Positions 34,178-41,190 of a stretch of 53,801 bases of DNA are shown in pieces. The stretch comes from an uncultured Bacilli bacterium. Its GTDB lineage: Bacteria > Bacillota_I > Bacilli_A > RF39 > UBA660. Location of the stretch: contig CALVIG010000007.1 of the NCBI GenBank assembly GCA_944329425.1, positions 1-53,801 on the forward strand. The letters run 5' to 3'. Each line of letters begins with the position of its first letter. Position 1 is the stretch's first letter. The notes under the pieces were generated by a model. That model was not told the DNA's origin, did no database searches, and was given only the letters and a program-made list of their open reading frames with translations. Both the position numbers and the translations under genes were made by a program.

Positions 34178-34529
34178 ATAGAAAAAAAGTAGGTGTTGGT
34201 ATTTCTTCTTGAGTTTCGTTAGTAACATTAATATTTTCTACTTGAACATCATTATTCTTAGCTTCTATTATATCACTTTTTGGTTGTTGTGAAACATTTA
34301 CCTTAGTTAGCTCTCTTCCTATTTTGCCTAACGTTTTAATGTTATTAAATACTGGTTTTACTTGATAATATAATGGAATGGCTTGGTTTACAACGTTTAA
34401 GGTTTTTTGCGCGTTTGAAAGTAATGAAGACCAGTTTATTTTACCTAATATTGATGTTTTAGCAGCGCCCGCAACGTTACCAACTGATGGAGAAAGACCG
34501 TACATTTGATAAGGAACTTGGTTAAACAT
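34176..34529 (-). CDS. yqfQ: YqfQ/VrrA-like protein
   Basis: This 117-residue protein has a Gly/Ala/Ser start (MYGLSPSVGNVAGAAKTSILG), then a core resembling the YqfQ family: NAQKTLNVVNQAIPLYYQVKPVFNNIKTL near 39-67, comparable to the conserved Q-x-x-P-x-x-x-x-Y-x-P-x-x-x-N pattern. A disordered acidic, Asn-rich tail follows. The Bacillus gene yqfQ sits a few genes after sigA-yqfN, supporting the call; YqfQ-like proteins have been associated with the spore coat. The ribosome site is GAGGTGATATT. It lies convergent to trmK, unlike in Bacillus. Confidence 0.7.
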   Translation of the reverse strand: MFNQVPYQMYGLSPSVGNVAGAAKTSILGKINWSSLLSNAQKTLNVVNQAIPLYYQVKPVFNNIKTLGKIGRELTKVNVSQQPKSDIIEAKNNDVQVENINVTNETQEEIPTPTFFL

Positions 34530-34661
34530 AATATCACCTCTACAATAATATATGAAAATTTTATAAATGGTTTAATTAAATATTTATAAACCATTTATTT
34601 ATGTTTAATTTTTTTAAAATGTGTGATACAATATCTTATAGAATAGAAAGGTGTAAGTACA

Positions 34662-36488
34662 ATGAAAGCAATCGAGATAATTTTATTACCATTCGTCTTT
34701 ATATATAAAGGTTTTATATCAGTGTTATTAATACCTTATTATTTTGTTTTAGGAATAGTAAAATTTTTTGAACTTATATTTAAAAGTAATAATAAAACAG
34801 TTATACCAGAATTAAAAGATAATTCTAACGTAAAGGTAGTAAAAGGTGTAAGGTCGGCTTATTCTCAATCAAAAGAACAAAAGCAAGAATTAAATCCAGA
34901 TGAGTTAAAAGAAATTAAGGATAAAAACACGTTAAAGCGTCAAAAAGAGTTTGAAAGATTAGTTAAAAAAGCAAGAGAAGAAGAGGCTAAAAGAATAAAA
35001 GAACAGGAAAAATTAAGAATAGAAAGAGAAAAAAGAGAGGCCGAAAGAAAGAAAAGAGAACTTGAATTAAAAAAACGTGAAGAACAGATGGAAGCTAAGC
35101 GATTGGCTAGGGAAGAAGCTTTAAAAAATAAGGGTGAGCCAGTTACCTTTAGTGATAAGATAAAGGCTATTTATAAAAAACTTACGTTTAATAAAAAAGA
35201 AGTTTTAGAATTAGAAGCAAAAAAAGCCGTTTTAGACGAACAATTTAAGGATAAAAAGAATAATGCTTCTAGGTTTGAAAAACCCCTTGTTTTTAATTAT
35301 ATAGCAAAAAATGCTAAGGGAGAAATGGAAAAAGGAAGTATAGAAGCATTATCAAGGGTTGATGTTCATTCGTTTTTATTGGCAGAAGGTTACGAAGTAT
35401 ACGAAATAACCGCTGCTAAAGCATCCTTTGATTTGTTTGGTAGTGGTAATTACAGAATAAAGAAGAACAGATTAATATTTTATCTTTCACAACTATCTGC
35501 TTATTTAAAATCGGGTATTGCGCTTGCAGAAGCGGTTAAAATTCTTGAGGAGCAGGCTAAAAATAAGCATGAAAAAAAACTTTGGAAAGCGGTTTATTAT
35601 GATTTGTCCATGGGTGATGTTTTATCACTTGCAATGGAAAAACGTAAGGATTCTTTTCCTAAGTTACTTATTAACATGATTAAAACCGCAGAAATGACTG
35701 GTAACTTACCAGAAACATTAGATGATATGGTAGACTATTATACTGAGTCTGAAAACACTAAAAGACAAATGAAGTCCGCAATGCTTTATCCTGCGGTAGT
35801 AACGGTTTTTGCAATAATAGTTGTTACGTTTATATTAATGTGGGTTGTTCCACAATTCGTCGACATATATGCCGATTTAGGAAGCGATATACCTGCCATT
35901 ACTAAATTTGTTATAAAAATAAGTGATTTTCTAAAAAATTATCTTATTTACATACTTTTAGCAATAATCGTTTTAATTCTAATTTATTTATATATGTTTA
36001 AGAACATTAAGGCATTTAGAAAAACAATGCAAGAATTTATGATGCATTTACCTGTATTTGGTAAAATAATAATATATAATGAAGTAACTATTTTTACCAA
36101 GACTTTTGCAAATCTTATAAATCATAATGTTTTCATTACTGATTCTATAGATGTTTTAAGCAAAATAACGGATAACGAAATATATAAAAAGCTTATATTT
36201 GATACTGCTAAAAATTTAACTAAGGGAGATACTATATCAAAGGCATTTAAAGATCATTGGGCTTTCCCAAACATAGCTTATCAAATGCTTTTGACCGGAG
36301 AAAAAACTGGTAGGTTGGGCCCTATGATGGAAAAAGTGTCTGAGTATTTCCAGGAACAACACCGTAACATAATAAACCAAATGAAAACCCTAATAGAGCC
36401 GGTATTAATTGTTACTTTGGCGGTTGTCGTAGGTGGTATTTTACTTGCTGTTATAATACCAATGTATAGCATGTATGACGCTTTTTAG
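34662..36488 (+). CDS. pilC: PilC/GspF-type platform protein with N-terminal extension
   Basis: The C-terminal two-thirds is a type II secretion/type IV pilus platform protein that anchors the pilus assembly ATPase in the membrane. Two GspF repeats are visible: FYLSQLSAYLKSGIALAEAVKIL near 274 with TESENTKRQMKSAMLYPAVV near 363, and the second with VTIFTKTFANLINHNVFI near 476 and a C-terminal helix PVLIVTLAVVVGGILL. The usual length is about 400 residues; here it is 608. The extra approximately 200 residues at the N-terminus are a hydrophobic membrane segment (1-44), a linker, and a long Lys/Glu/Arg-rich coiled coil (about 80-165). The start has AAGGTGTAAG. It is followed by the prepilin peptidase. 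This could be ComGB-like, for DNA uptake. Confidence 0.88.
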   Translation: MKAIEIILLPFVFIYKGFISVLLIPYYFVLGIVKFFELIFKSNNKTVIPELKDNSNVKVVKGVRSAYSQSKEQKQELNPDELKEIKDKNTLKRQKEFERLVKKAREEEAKRIKEQEKLRIEREKREAERKKRELELKKREEQMEAKRLAREEALKNKGEPVTFSDKIKAIYKKLTFNKKEVLELEAKKAVLDEQFKDKKNNASRFEKPLVFNYIAKNAKGEMEKGSIEALSRVDVHSFLLAEGYEVYEITAAKASFDLFGSGNYRIKKNRLIFYLSQLSAYLKSGIALAEAVKILEEQAKNKHEKKLWKAVYYDLSMGDVLSLAMEKRKDSFPKLLINMIKTAEMTGNLPETLDDMVDYYTESENTKRQMKSAMLYPAVVTVFAIIVVTFILMWVVPQFVDIYADLGSDIPAITKFVIKISDFLKNYLIYILLAIIVLILIYLYMFKNIKAFRKTMQEFMMHLPVFGKIIIYNEVTIFTKTFANLINHNVFITDSIDVLSKITDNEIYKKLIFDTAKNLTKGDTISKAFKDHWAFPNIAYQMLLTGEKTGRLGPMMEKVSEYFQEQHRNIINQMKTLIEPVLIVTLAVVVGGILLAVIIPMYSMYDAF

Positions 36489-36499
36489 GAGGTAATTTT

Positions 36500-37288
36500 A
36501 TGACTTTAGAAGTACTAACTTGTATAATGATTTTTATATCAGGTTTAGTATTAGGATCATTTTATAACGTTGTGGGATATAGATTGCCGAACAATATGTC
36601 AATAATATACCCAAGGTCACATTGCCCTAATTGCAATCATGAACTTAAATTTTACGAATTAATCCCAGTAATATCTTATATATTTTTATTAGGGAAATGT
36701 AAAGTATGTAAAAAAAGGATATCAATTTTTTATCCTTTTTTTGAAATAATTACGGGGATACTATTTTTACTTTCTTATTTTGTCTTTGGGCTTAGCATGA
36801 ATTTTTTTATCTCAATAACGTTTATATCGATATTACTTATAATTAGTATAAGTGACATTAGATACTACATAATTCCTGATGAAGTAATCGTTGCAGGAAG
36901 TATTATATTATTAATAGAATTTATAATTAATTCTATAATTTTAAATACCGGAATTATAAATGGGGTAGCCATTCCTTTACTAAATGGTTTAGGATCTTTT
37001 GCCATACTTTATTTATTTAAAGCTTTTGGAGACCTCGTTTTTCAAAGGGAAAGCCTTGGCGGTGGAGACATAAAATTATTATTTGTTATAGGGCTTGTCT
37101 TAGGTTTTGACATGTCCATCGTTACGATATTTATAGCATCTTTTATTGCACTTCCGTTGTCAGTTATAAGCCTTATTAAAAATGATAACAACGTTTTACC
37201 ATTCGGACCATATATATCGATTGCAGCAATCTTGGTATTGTTAAGTAATTTAGACTTAAACATGATACTTCAATTTTTTACTAAATAA
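36500..37288 (+). CDS. pilD: prepilin peptidase (A24 family)
   Basis: PilD/ComC-type membrane aspartic peptidase that cuts prepilin leaders and often methylates the new N-terminus. The 262-residue length is normal. The N-terminal domain has the CPNC...CKVC zinc motif near 35-60 and FYELIPVISY. Catalytic aspartates are in SDIRYYIIPDE near 117-127 and GGGDIKL near 189-195. At least seven membrane helices are apparent. It lies 11 bases behind pilC and is the only prepilin peptidase in the window, so it probably serves all the prepilin-like genes seen. Confidence 0.95.
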   Translation: MTLEVLTCIMIFISGLVLGSFYNVVGYRLPNNMSIIYPRSHCPNCNHELKFYELIPVISYIFLLGKCKVCKKRISIFYPFFEIITGILFLLSYFVFGLSMNFFISITFISILLIISISDIRYYIIPDEVIVAGSIILLIEFIINSIILNTGIINGVAIPLLNGLGSFAILYLFKAFGDLVFQRESLGGGDIKLLFVIGLVLGFDMSIVTIFIASFIALPLSVISLIKNDNNVLPFGPYISIAAILVLLSNLDLNMILQFFTK

Positions 37289-37320
37289 AAAGAGCAAATA
37301 TAATAATTTTGCTCTTTTTA
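37287..37320. terminator. bidirectional terminator between pilD and pilB
   Basis: AGAGCAAA (37291-37298) pairs with TTTGCTCT (37308-37315) with A5 and T5 flanks. It serves both convergent genes. Confidence 0.8.
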
Positions 37321-38619
37321 AATGTCTAACATTTCCATATCCGAAGATATATCTTTTGGTTGATTGTTATTTGTTATTTTATTACTTATGTTAATATTAT
37401 TTTTTTCTTCTTGTTTTAACACGATTTTTGTAGATTCATCATCTAGTTCTACTAGTCGTAGTATTTCTTCAATAGTCGTAATGTTTTGAATTACTTTTTG
37501 TAACCCATCTTGCAAAAGAGTAGTGGTATCATTTGTATAAACTAGCTTTCTTAACTCTTCCTTCGGAACCCCATTAGCGATGGCATCGCGTATTTCTTGG
37601 TTTATAACCAGTACTTCATGTATCGCAATTCTTCCTTTATAACCTCCTACGCACTTATCACAACCTTCTGCGTACGCAAGTTCGGTAATATCAATTCCTA
37701 AGTTAGCTTTAATTAATTTCTTTTCATACTCAATGGCTGGTCTTTTCTTCATGCAATGAGGGCAAATTCTTCTAGCAAGTTTTTGTGAAACAATACCGTT
37801 TAAAGAACTTGCAAGCAAATACGTTTCAACGTCCATATCCCTTAAACGTTCAATCGTGTTTAACGCGTTATTTGTATGTAAAGTAGATAAAACAAGATGC
37901 CCAGTTATTGATGCTCTAACCGCTATTTTAGCGGTTTCATCATCACGAATCTCACCAATCATTATTATGTCTGGGTCTTGACGCAATATCGAACGTAATA
38001 CGTTAGCAAAAGTAAGACCAATTTCACTATTTACTTGTATTTGATTTATTCCATCGATGTTCATTTCTACCGGGTCTTCAACGGTAACTAAGTTTACTTT
38101 AGGTGTATTAAGTAGTTGTAAAAGAGAGTAAACGGTAGTCGATTTACCCGAACCAGTTGCACCAGTAACTAAAATAATACCATTAGGTTCTTTTATTAAT
38201 TCTTTCATTTTTATTAGATTTTTAGGTGAAAAGCCTAGACTTTCAAGTCCGTTTAAACTAGATGAATAATCAAGTATACGTATAACGATTTTTTCGCCTT
38301 CATTTGTAGGTAAAGAAGATACACGCATATCAAGATTGATATCTTTAATCATTGTTTTTATAGCACCATCTTGTGGTAACCTTGATTCCGTAATATCCAT
38401 TCCTGAAATGATTTTTAACCTTGCAATTAAATTTTTTCTTATGTTTTCTGGAATAATTGTATAGTCTATCAAAATACCATCGATTCTAAACCTTACTTTA
38501 ATATTTTTTTCAGAAGGATCAAAATGAATATCACTAGCTCCAGCTTGTGCAGCTGTATATATTATCTCATTAACGATTTCTGTTATTGGTAACTTATTAA
38601 AATCTATTTGTTTTAACAT
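37318..38619 (-). CDS. pilB: type IV pilus/competence assembly ATPase PilB (GspE family)
   Basis: This hexameric ATPase drives pilus extension. It has 433 residues; the MshEN N-terminal domain of full PilB (about 560) is missing, as in ComGA-like enzymes. The sequence shows GASDIHFDPSEKNIKVRFRIDG near 27-48, Walker A GATGSGKST at 153-161, the Asp box and Walker B in IIMIGEIRDDETA near 214-226, and the His box LVLSTLHTNNA near 235. The zinc motif CPHC...CDKC is near 286-322. The C-terminus is extended and Asn/Lys-rich. It lies on the opposite strand, divergent from the two prepilin genes. Confidence 0.93.
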   Translation of the reverse strand: MLKQIDFNKLPITEIVNEIIYTAAQAGASDIHFDPSEKNIKVRFRIDGILIDYTIIPENIRKNLIARLKIISGMDITESRLPQDGAIKTMIKDINLDMRVSSLPTNEGEKIVIRILDYSSSLNGLESLGFSPKNLIKMKELIKEPNGIILVTGATGSGKSTTVYSLLQLLNTPKVNLVTVEDPVEMNIDGINQIQVNSEIGLTFANVLRSILRQDPDIIMIGEIRDDETAKIAVRASITGHLVLSTLHTNNALNTIERLRDMDVETYLLASSLNGIVSQKLARRICPHCMKKRPAIEYEKKLIKANLGIDITELAYAEGCDKCVGGYKGRIAIHEVLVINQEIRDAIANGVPKEELRKLVYTNDTTTLLQDGLQKVIQNITTIEEILRLVELDDESTKIVLKQEEKNNINISNKITNNNQPKDISSDMEMLDI

Positions 38620-38758
38620 ATATATCGCTCCCTTAATATTCTTTTATCCTTTTTAAAACGTATGCACGTTATTATTCTTATCTTTACTCTAGATTTTATT
38701 ATAATAATATTATATAATATATTTTAGAAGATAGCAAGCAAAGAAAAGGTGATAAGTC
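38620..38758. promoter_or_regulatory. divergent control region of pilB and the prepilin pair
   Basis: The 139-base AT-rich gap carries the start signals of both divergent units: a GGGAGCG ribosome site for pilB and AAAAGGTG for the prepilin. Several TATAAT-like boxes occur near 38698-38720. A short inverted repeat, AACGTATGCACGTT (38659-38672), lies near the middle and could be a regulator site. No single promoter stands out. Confidence 0.4.
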
Positions 38759-39268
38759 ATGAAAAAGAATAATAAGGGTTTTTTCTTAGCAGAAACAATT
38801 GTTATGATTGCTTTGGTAACCAGTATCATGGCTTTCGTATATCCAAACGTTTCTAAATTATATGAAAATTATAAAGACAGAGCAGTTTATTATGACCAAA
38901 CTGAAGACATTTATAAATTAAAGTATGTGTATGATTATCTTCAAACTAATAAAAACATTAATGAATATATTTATTCTAAAGACCAATTAAACGAAATAAA
39001 TGATATTGATGATGTACTTAAAAAACTTAAAATTGATAAATTATATATTACGGGTTATATGACTTCTCATAAGGTTGTTGCTGATGATGAATATGATTTT
39101 AAAAGGTACATTATCAGACTGAAAAAGACCACTTACGATACTTCCTCTTATCGGTTAATAGGAATTTTTAAATATGAGGAAGATAATAAAGAATCTAAAA
39201 CTAGGTATGCTTCAATTAAAATAGATAATCAGAATTTCATTAGTACTGTAGGTGATGATAATGAATAA
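38759..39268 (+). CDS. prepilin-like protein (minor pilin)
   Basis: A type IV prepilin leader is visible: MKKNNKG then FFLAETIVMIALVTSIMAFVYP, with Glu at +5 after the Gly-Phe cleavage point. The mature part is about 162 residues, rich in Tyr, Asp and Lys, with no cysteine. It would be a ComG-type or minor pilin. It is divergent from pilB, overlaps the following prepilin gene by eight bases, and the two are translated as a pair. The start has AAAGGTGATAAGTC. Confidence 0.8.
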   Translation: MKKNNKGFFLAETIVMIALVTSIMAFVYPNVSKLYENYKDRAVYYDQTEDIYKLKYVYDYLQTNKNINEYIYSKDQLNEINDIDDVLKKLKIDKLYITGYMTSHKVVADDEYDFKRYIIRLKKTTYDTSSYRLIGIFKYEEDNKESKTRYASIKIDNQNFISTVGDDNE

Positions 39269-39632
39269 TGTTAAGAAACTTAATAATAAGGGCGTTACTT
39301 TAATAGAATTAATTGTTAGTTTTATGCTTGTTGCGGTTGCCATAATATACTTTTATCAAACTTTATATACGGTTAAAAAGCTATATACCGAATCACAAAA
39401 AGAAACTAACGAATTTGTTAAGTTTAACTACGCTTTTAGAATAGCAGATACTTATATAAGGCAAAAAGGTTTTGATAAAGACGAAATAAAAAATTTAATT
39501 AAAGAAGAAAAAGATGATGAAGTTTCTATTGAACAAGATAAAGATAATAGTGATTGTTATATAATAACCATTGATGGCAAATCACAAGAATTATGGATAT
39601 ATGACCAATCAAGTAGTAATGAAGAAAATTAA
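39261..39632 (+). CDS. prepilin-like protein (minor pilin)
   Basis: From ATG 39261 (AGGTG seven bases upstream; in-frame GTG 39252 and ATG 39255 are too close) this 123-residue protein has the leader MNNVKKLNNKG and a pilin helix VTLIELIVSFMLVAVAIIYFY, with Glu at +5. The mature part is small, charged and almost Cys-free (one Cys near 94). It overlaps the previous prepilin gene. The size and N-terminus fit a ComGE/ComGF-like pseudopilin. Confidence 0.78.
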   Translation: MNNVKKLNNKGVTLIELIVSFMLVAVAIIYFYQTLYTVKKLYTESQKETNEFVKFNYAFRIADTYIRQKGFDKDEIKNLIKEEKDDEVSIEQDKDNSDCYIITIDGKSQELWIYDQSSSNEEN

Positions 39633-40504
39633 AATAGTCTAAAAATAAAGTATTTTAAGTACTTTATTTTTTTATTTGTAATCATTGAAATGGTTTGCAT
39701 CCATATGCATAAACCACCAAAGGATAAAGTGTAATATGATAATATGAATTTCATTTTTAAATTTATATCTATCATTGATAGTTTAGTAATTCCACCAGTC
39801 ATTTCTAAAAACATGTTAATAATAGTCTCAAACGTGATACTTAAATCAAAAATGTTTCCGATAAGACTAACCAAAACGTTAAATAAAACAACAATTGCAA
39901 AAATAACAAGTAATTGTAAAGAACACGTACTTAATGTCTTTTTAAACTCATTAATAAAATTATAATGATCATTAATGTTATATATGTTTTTTTGACCTAT
40001 AAAGTTTTTTCTTAGAATAAAAGCTTTAATTAAATTTGATAACGTTAATAATATAAATAACGATATTCCAATTCTAGCACTGTTAAATATACCTATTCCT
40101 ACGGTTCCAATCACAAATAAAGGATTTATAAAGTGGGTGCAGCAAAGTAAGTTTAGGGCGTTTTTTTCGCTTATTTTATTATTATTTAAATATTCGTTTA
40201 TAAATGCTGCAGATGATGGGCTTCCACATATTAATGAAGTTATAAAAATTGATGTCATAGCATCATTAAAATTAAATAATTTATTAAATATTTTTTTTAT
40301 AAACCGGGGAATTATTTTATGCACACCTAATTTTACTAACAGTGTACCGACAATCATGGATGGTAATATTCCAGGAAGTATTTTTAATACAAACATGTTA
40401 CAACTTTTTATAACACTTTGCATAACTGTTTTTGAATTTAATAAAATAAGTACTTCAATCGTTAGCAGGAAATATATTAATATAATATCTTTTTTTGAAG
40501 TCAT
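39629..40504 (-). CDS. ylbJ: YlbJ-like sporulation/nucleoside-recognition membrane protein
   Basis: The frame opens at 40528, but the ATG at 40504 follows GGAGAT and gives MTSKKDIILIYFLL and 291 residues. The protein has about eight hydrophobic helices, with the nucleoside-recognition (Gate) type pattern: ILPGILPSMIVGTLL near 46-60 and SLICGSPSSAAFINEYL near 94-110, matching YlbJ's corresponding GYPxGAK-type loop. YlbJ is a membrane protein needed for late sporulation in Bacillus. The length is shorter than Bacillus YlbJ (about 400). It converges on the prepilin pair with a four-base overlap. Function from context only: sporulation genes are plentiful in the window. Confidence 0.6.
   Translation of the reverse strand: MTSKKDIILIYFLLTIEVLILLNSKTVMQSVIKSCNMFVLKILPGILPSMIVGTLLVKLGVHKIIPRFIKKIFNKLFNFNDAMTSIFITSLICGSPSSAAFINEYLNNNKISEKNALNLLCCTHFINPLFVIGTVGIGIFNSARIGISLFILLTLSNLIKAFILRKNFIGQKNIYNINDHYNFINEFKKTLSTCSLQLLVIFAIVVLFNVLVSLIGNIFDLSITFETIINMFLEMTGGITKLSMIDINLKMKFILSYYTLSFGGLCIWMQTISMITNKKIKYLKYFIFRLF
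39642..39676 (+). terminator. terminator for the prepilin pair, inside the ylbJ-like 3' end
   Basis: AAAATAAAGTA (39642-39652) and TACTTTATTTT (39660-39670) pair perfectly, followed by T. The hairpin is within the last codons of the convergent gene. Confidence 0.65.
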
Positions 40505-40562
40505 TTTTTGTAATCTCCATAAATACATTATTTATATAACTTATTAAAAAGGAGAAATTATT

Positions 40563-41117
40563 ATGAATAATAATTTAAGAAAATTATTGATTTTTTGTAA
40601 TGATTATGACGAAAATACATTAGGAAATTTATGCTATGTTAAATTTTTAGATGAGGATAGAAAACACGCAATATTTTATAGACCTTTAATAGCACCTAAA
40701 AATTTAAAACAATATCTAGAACAAAATAGCATTGAACAAGCTTATGAAGTTGTGTCAGATGATGTATTGAAAAAATATTATAATTGTGTATTTGTTTTTG
40801 AAAGCGAAGGCGGTGTGTATACTTTAAAAGACGAAATTCCAATAGAGAAAAAATTAGTATTATTAGTAGATAAGGGAATGGAAATAGACCTTGACTTACC
40901 AAAGTTTTTGTATCAAATAAAAGATGATACAATAATTACTAAACCATATAAAAATGGTAAAGTAAAAGAATATTGTTATGTTGCAAACGAATGTGATGTA
41001 AATGATGAGTTAAAAAGAATAATGATACCAGTAGAAGAAGTAATACCAGGAGTACTTAGCATGAGTGGTTATTCGTTTGGAGGTAAAGTAAAAAACAAAT
41101 TACCAAAACATGATTAA
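40563..41117 (+). CDS. unknown 184-residue cytoplasmic protein
   Basis: No family was recognised. The start has AAAGGAG eight bases upstream. The protein is soluble, with no signal or membrane helix, and is rich in hydrophobic and acidic residues with alternating strands (AIFYRPLIAPKNL, CVFVFESEGGVYTL, KLVLLVDKGMEIDLDLP). It ends in a Gly/Lys-rich, probably flexible tail. It is divergent from the ylbJ-like gene and followed by a terminator. Nothing in the surroundings indicates a role. Confidence 0.65.
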   Translation: MNNNLRKLLIFCNDYDENTLGNLCYVKFLDEDRKHAIFYRPLIAPKNLKQYLEQNSIEQAYEVVSDDVLKKYYNCVFVFESEGGVYTLKDEIPIEKKLVLLVDKGMEIDLDLPKFLYQIKDDTIITKPYKNGKVKEYCYVANECDVNDELKRIMIPVEEVIPGVLSMSGYSFGGKVKNKLPKHD

Positions 41118-41131
41118 TATTACTAAAAATT

Positions 41132-41155
41132 AAAAAGCTATAATGGCTTTTTTTT
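41132..41155 (+). terminator. weak intrinsic terminator before mutS
   Basis: AAAAAGC and GGCTTTTTT pair around a short loop. A TATAAT at 41167-41172 follows and may be the mutS promoter. Confidence 0.5.
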
Positions 41156-41190
41156 GTTATTTATTATATAATACTTATTAGGTGATTATC

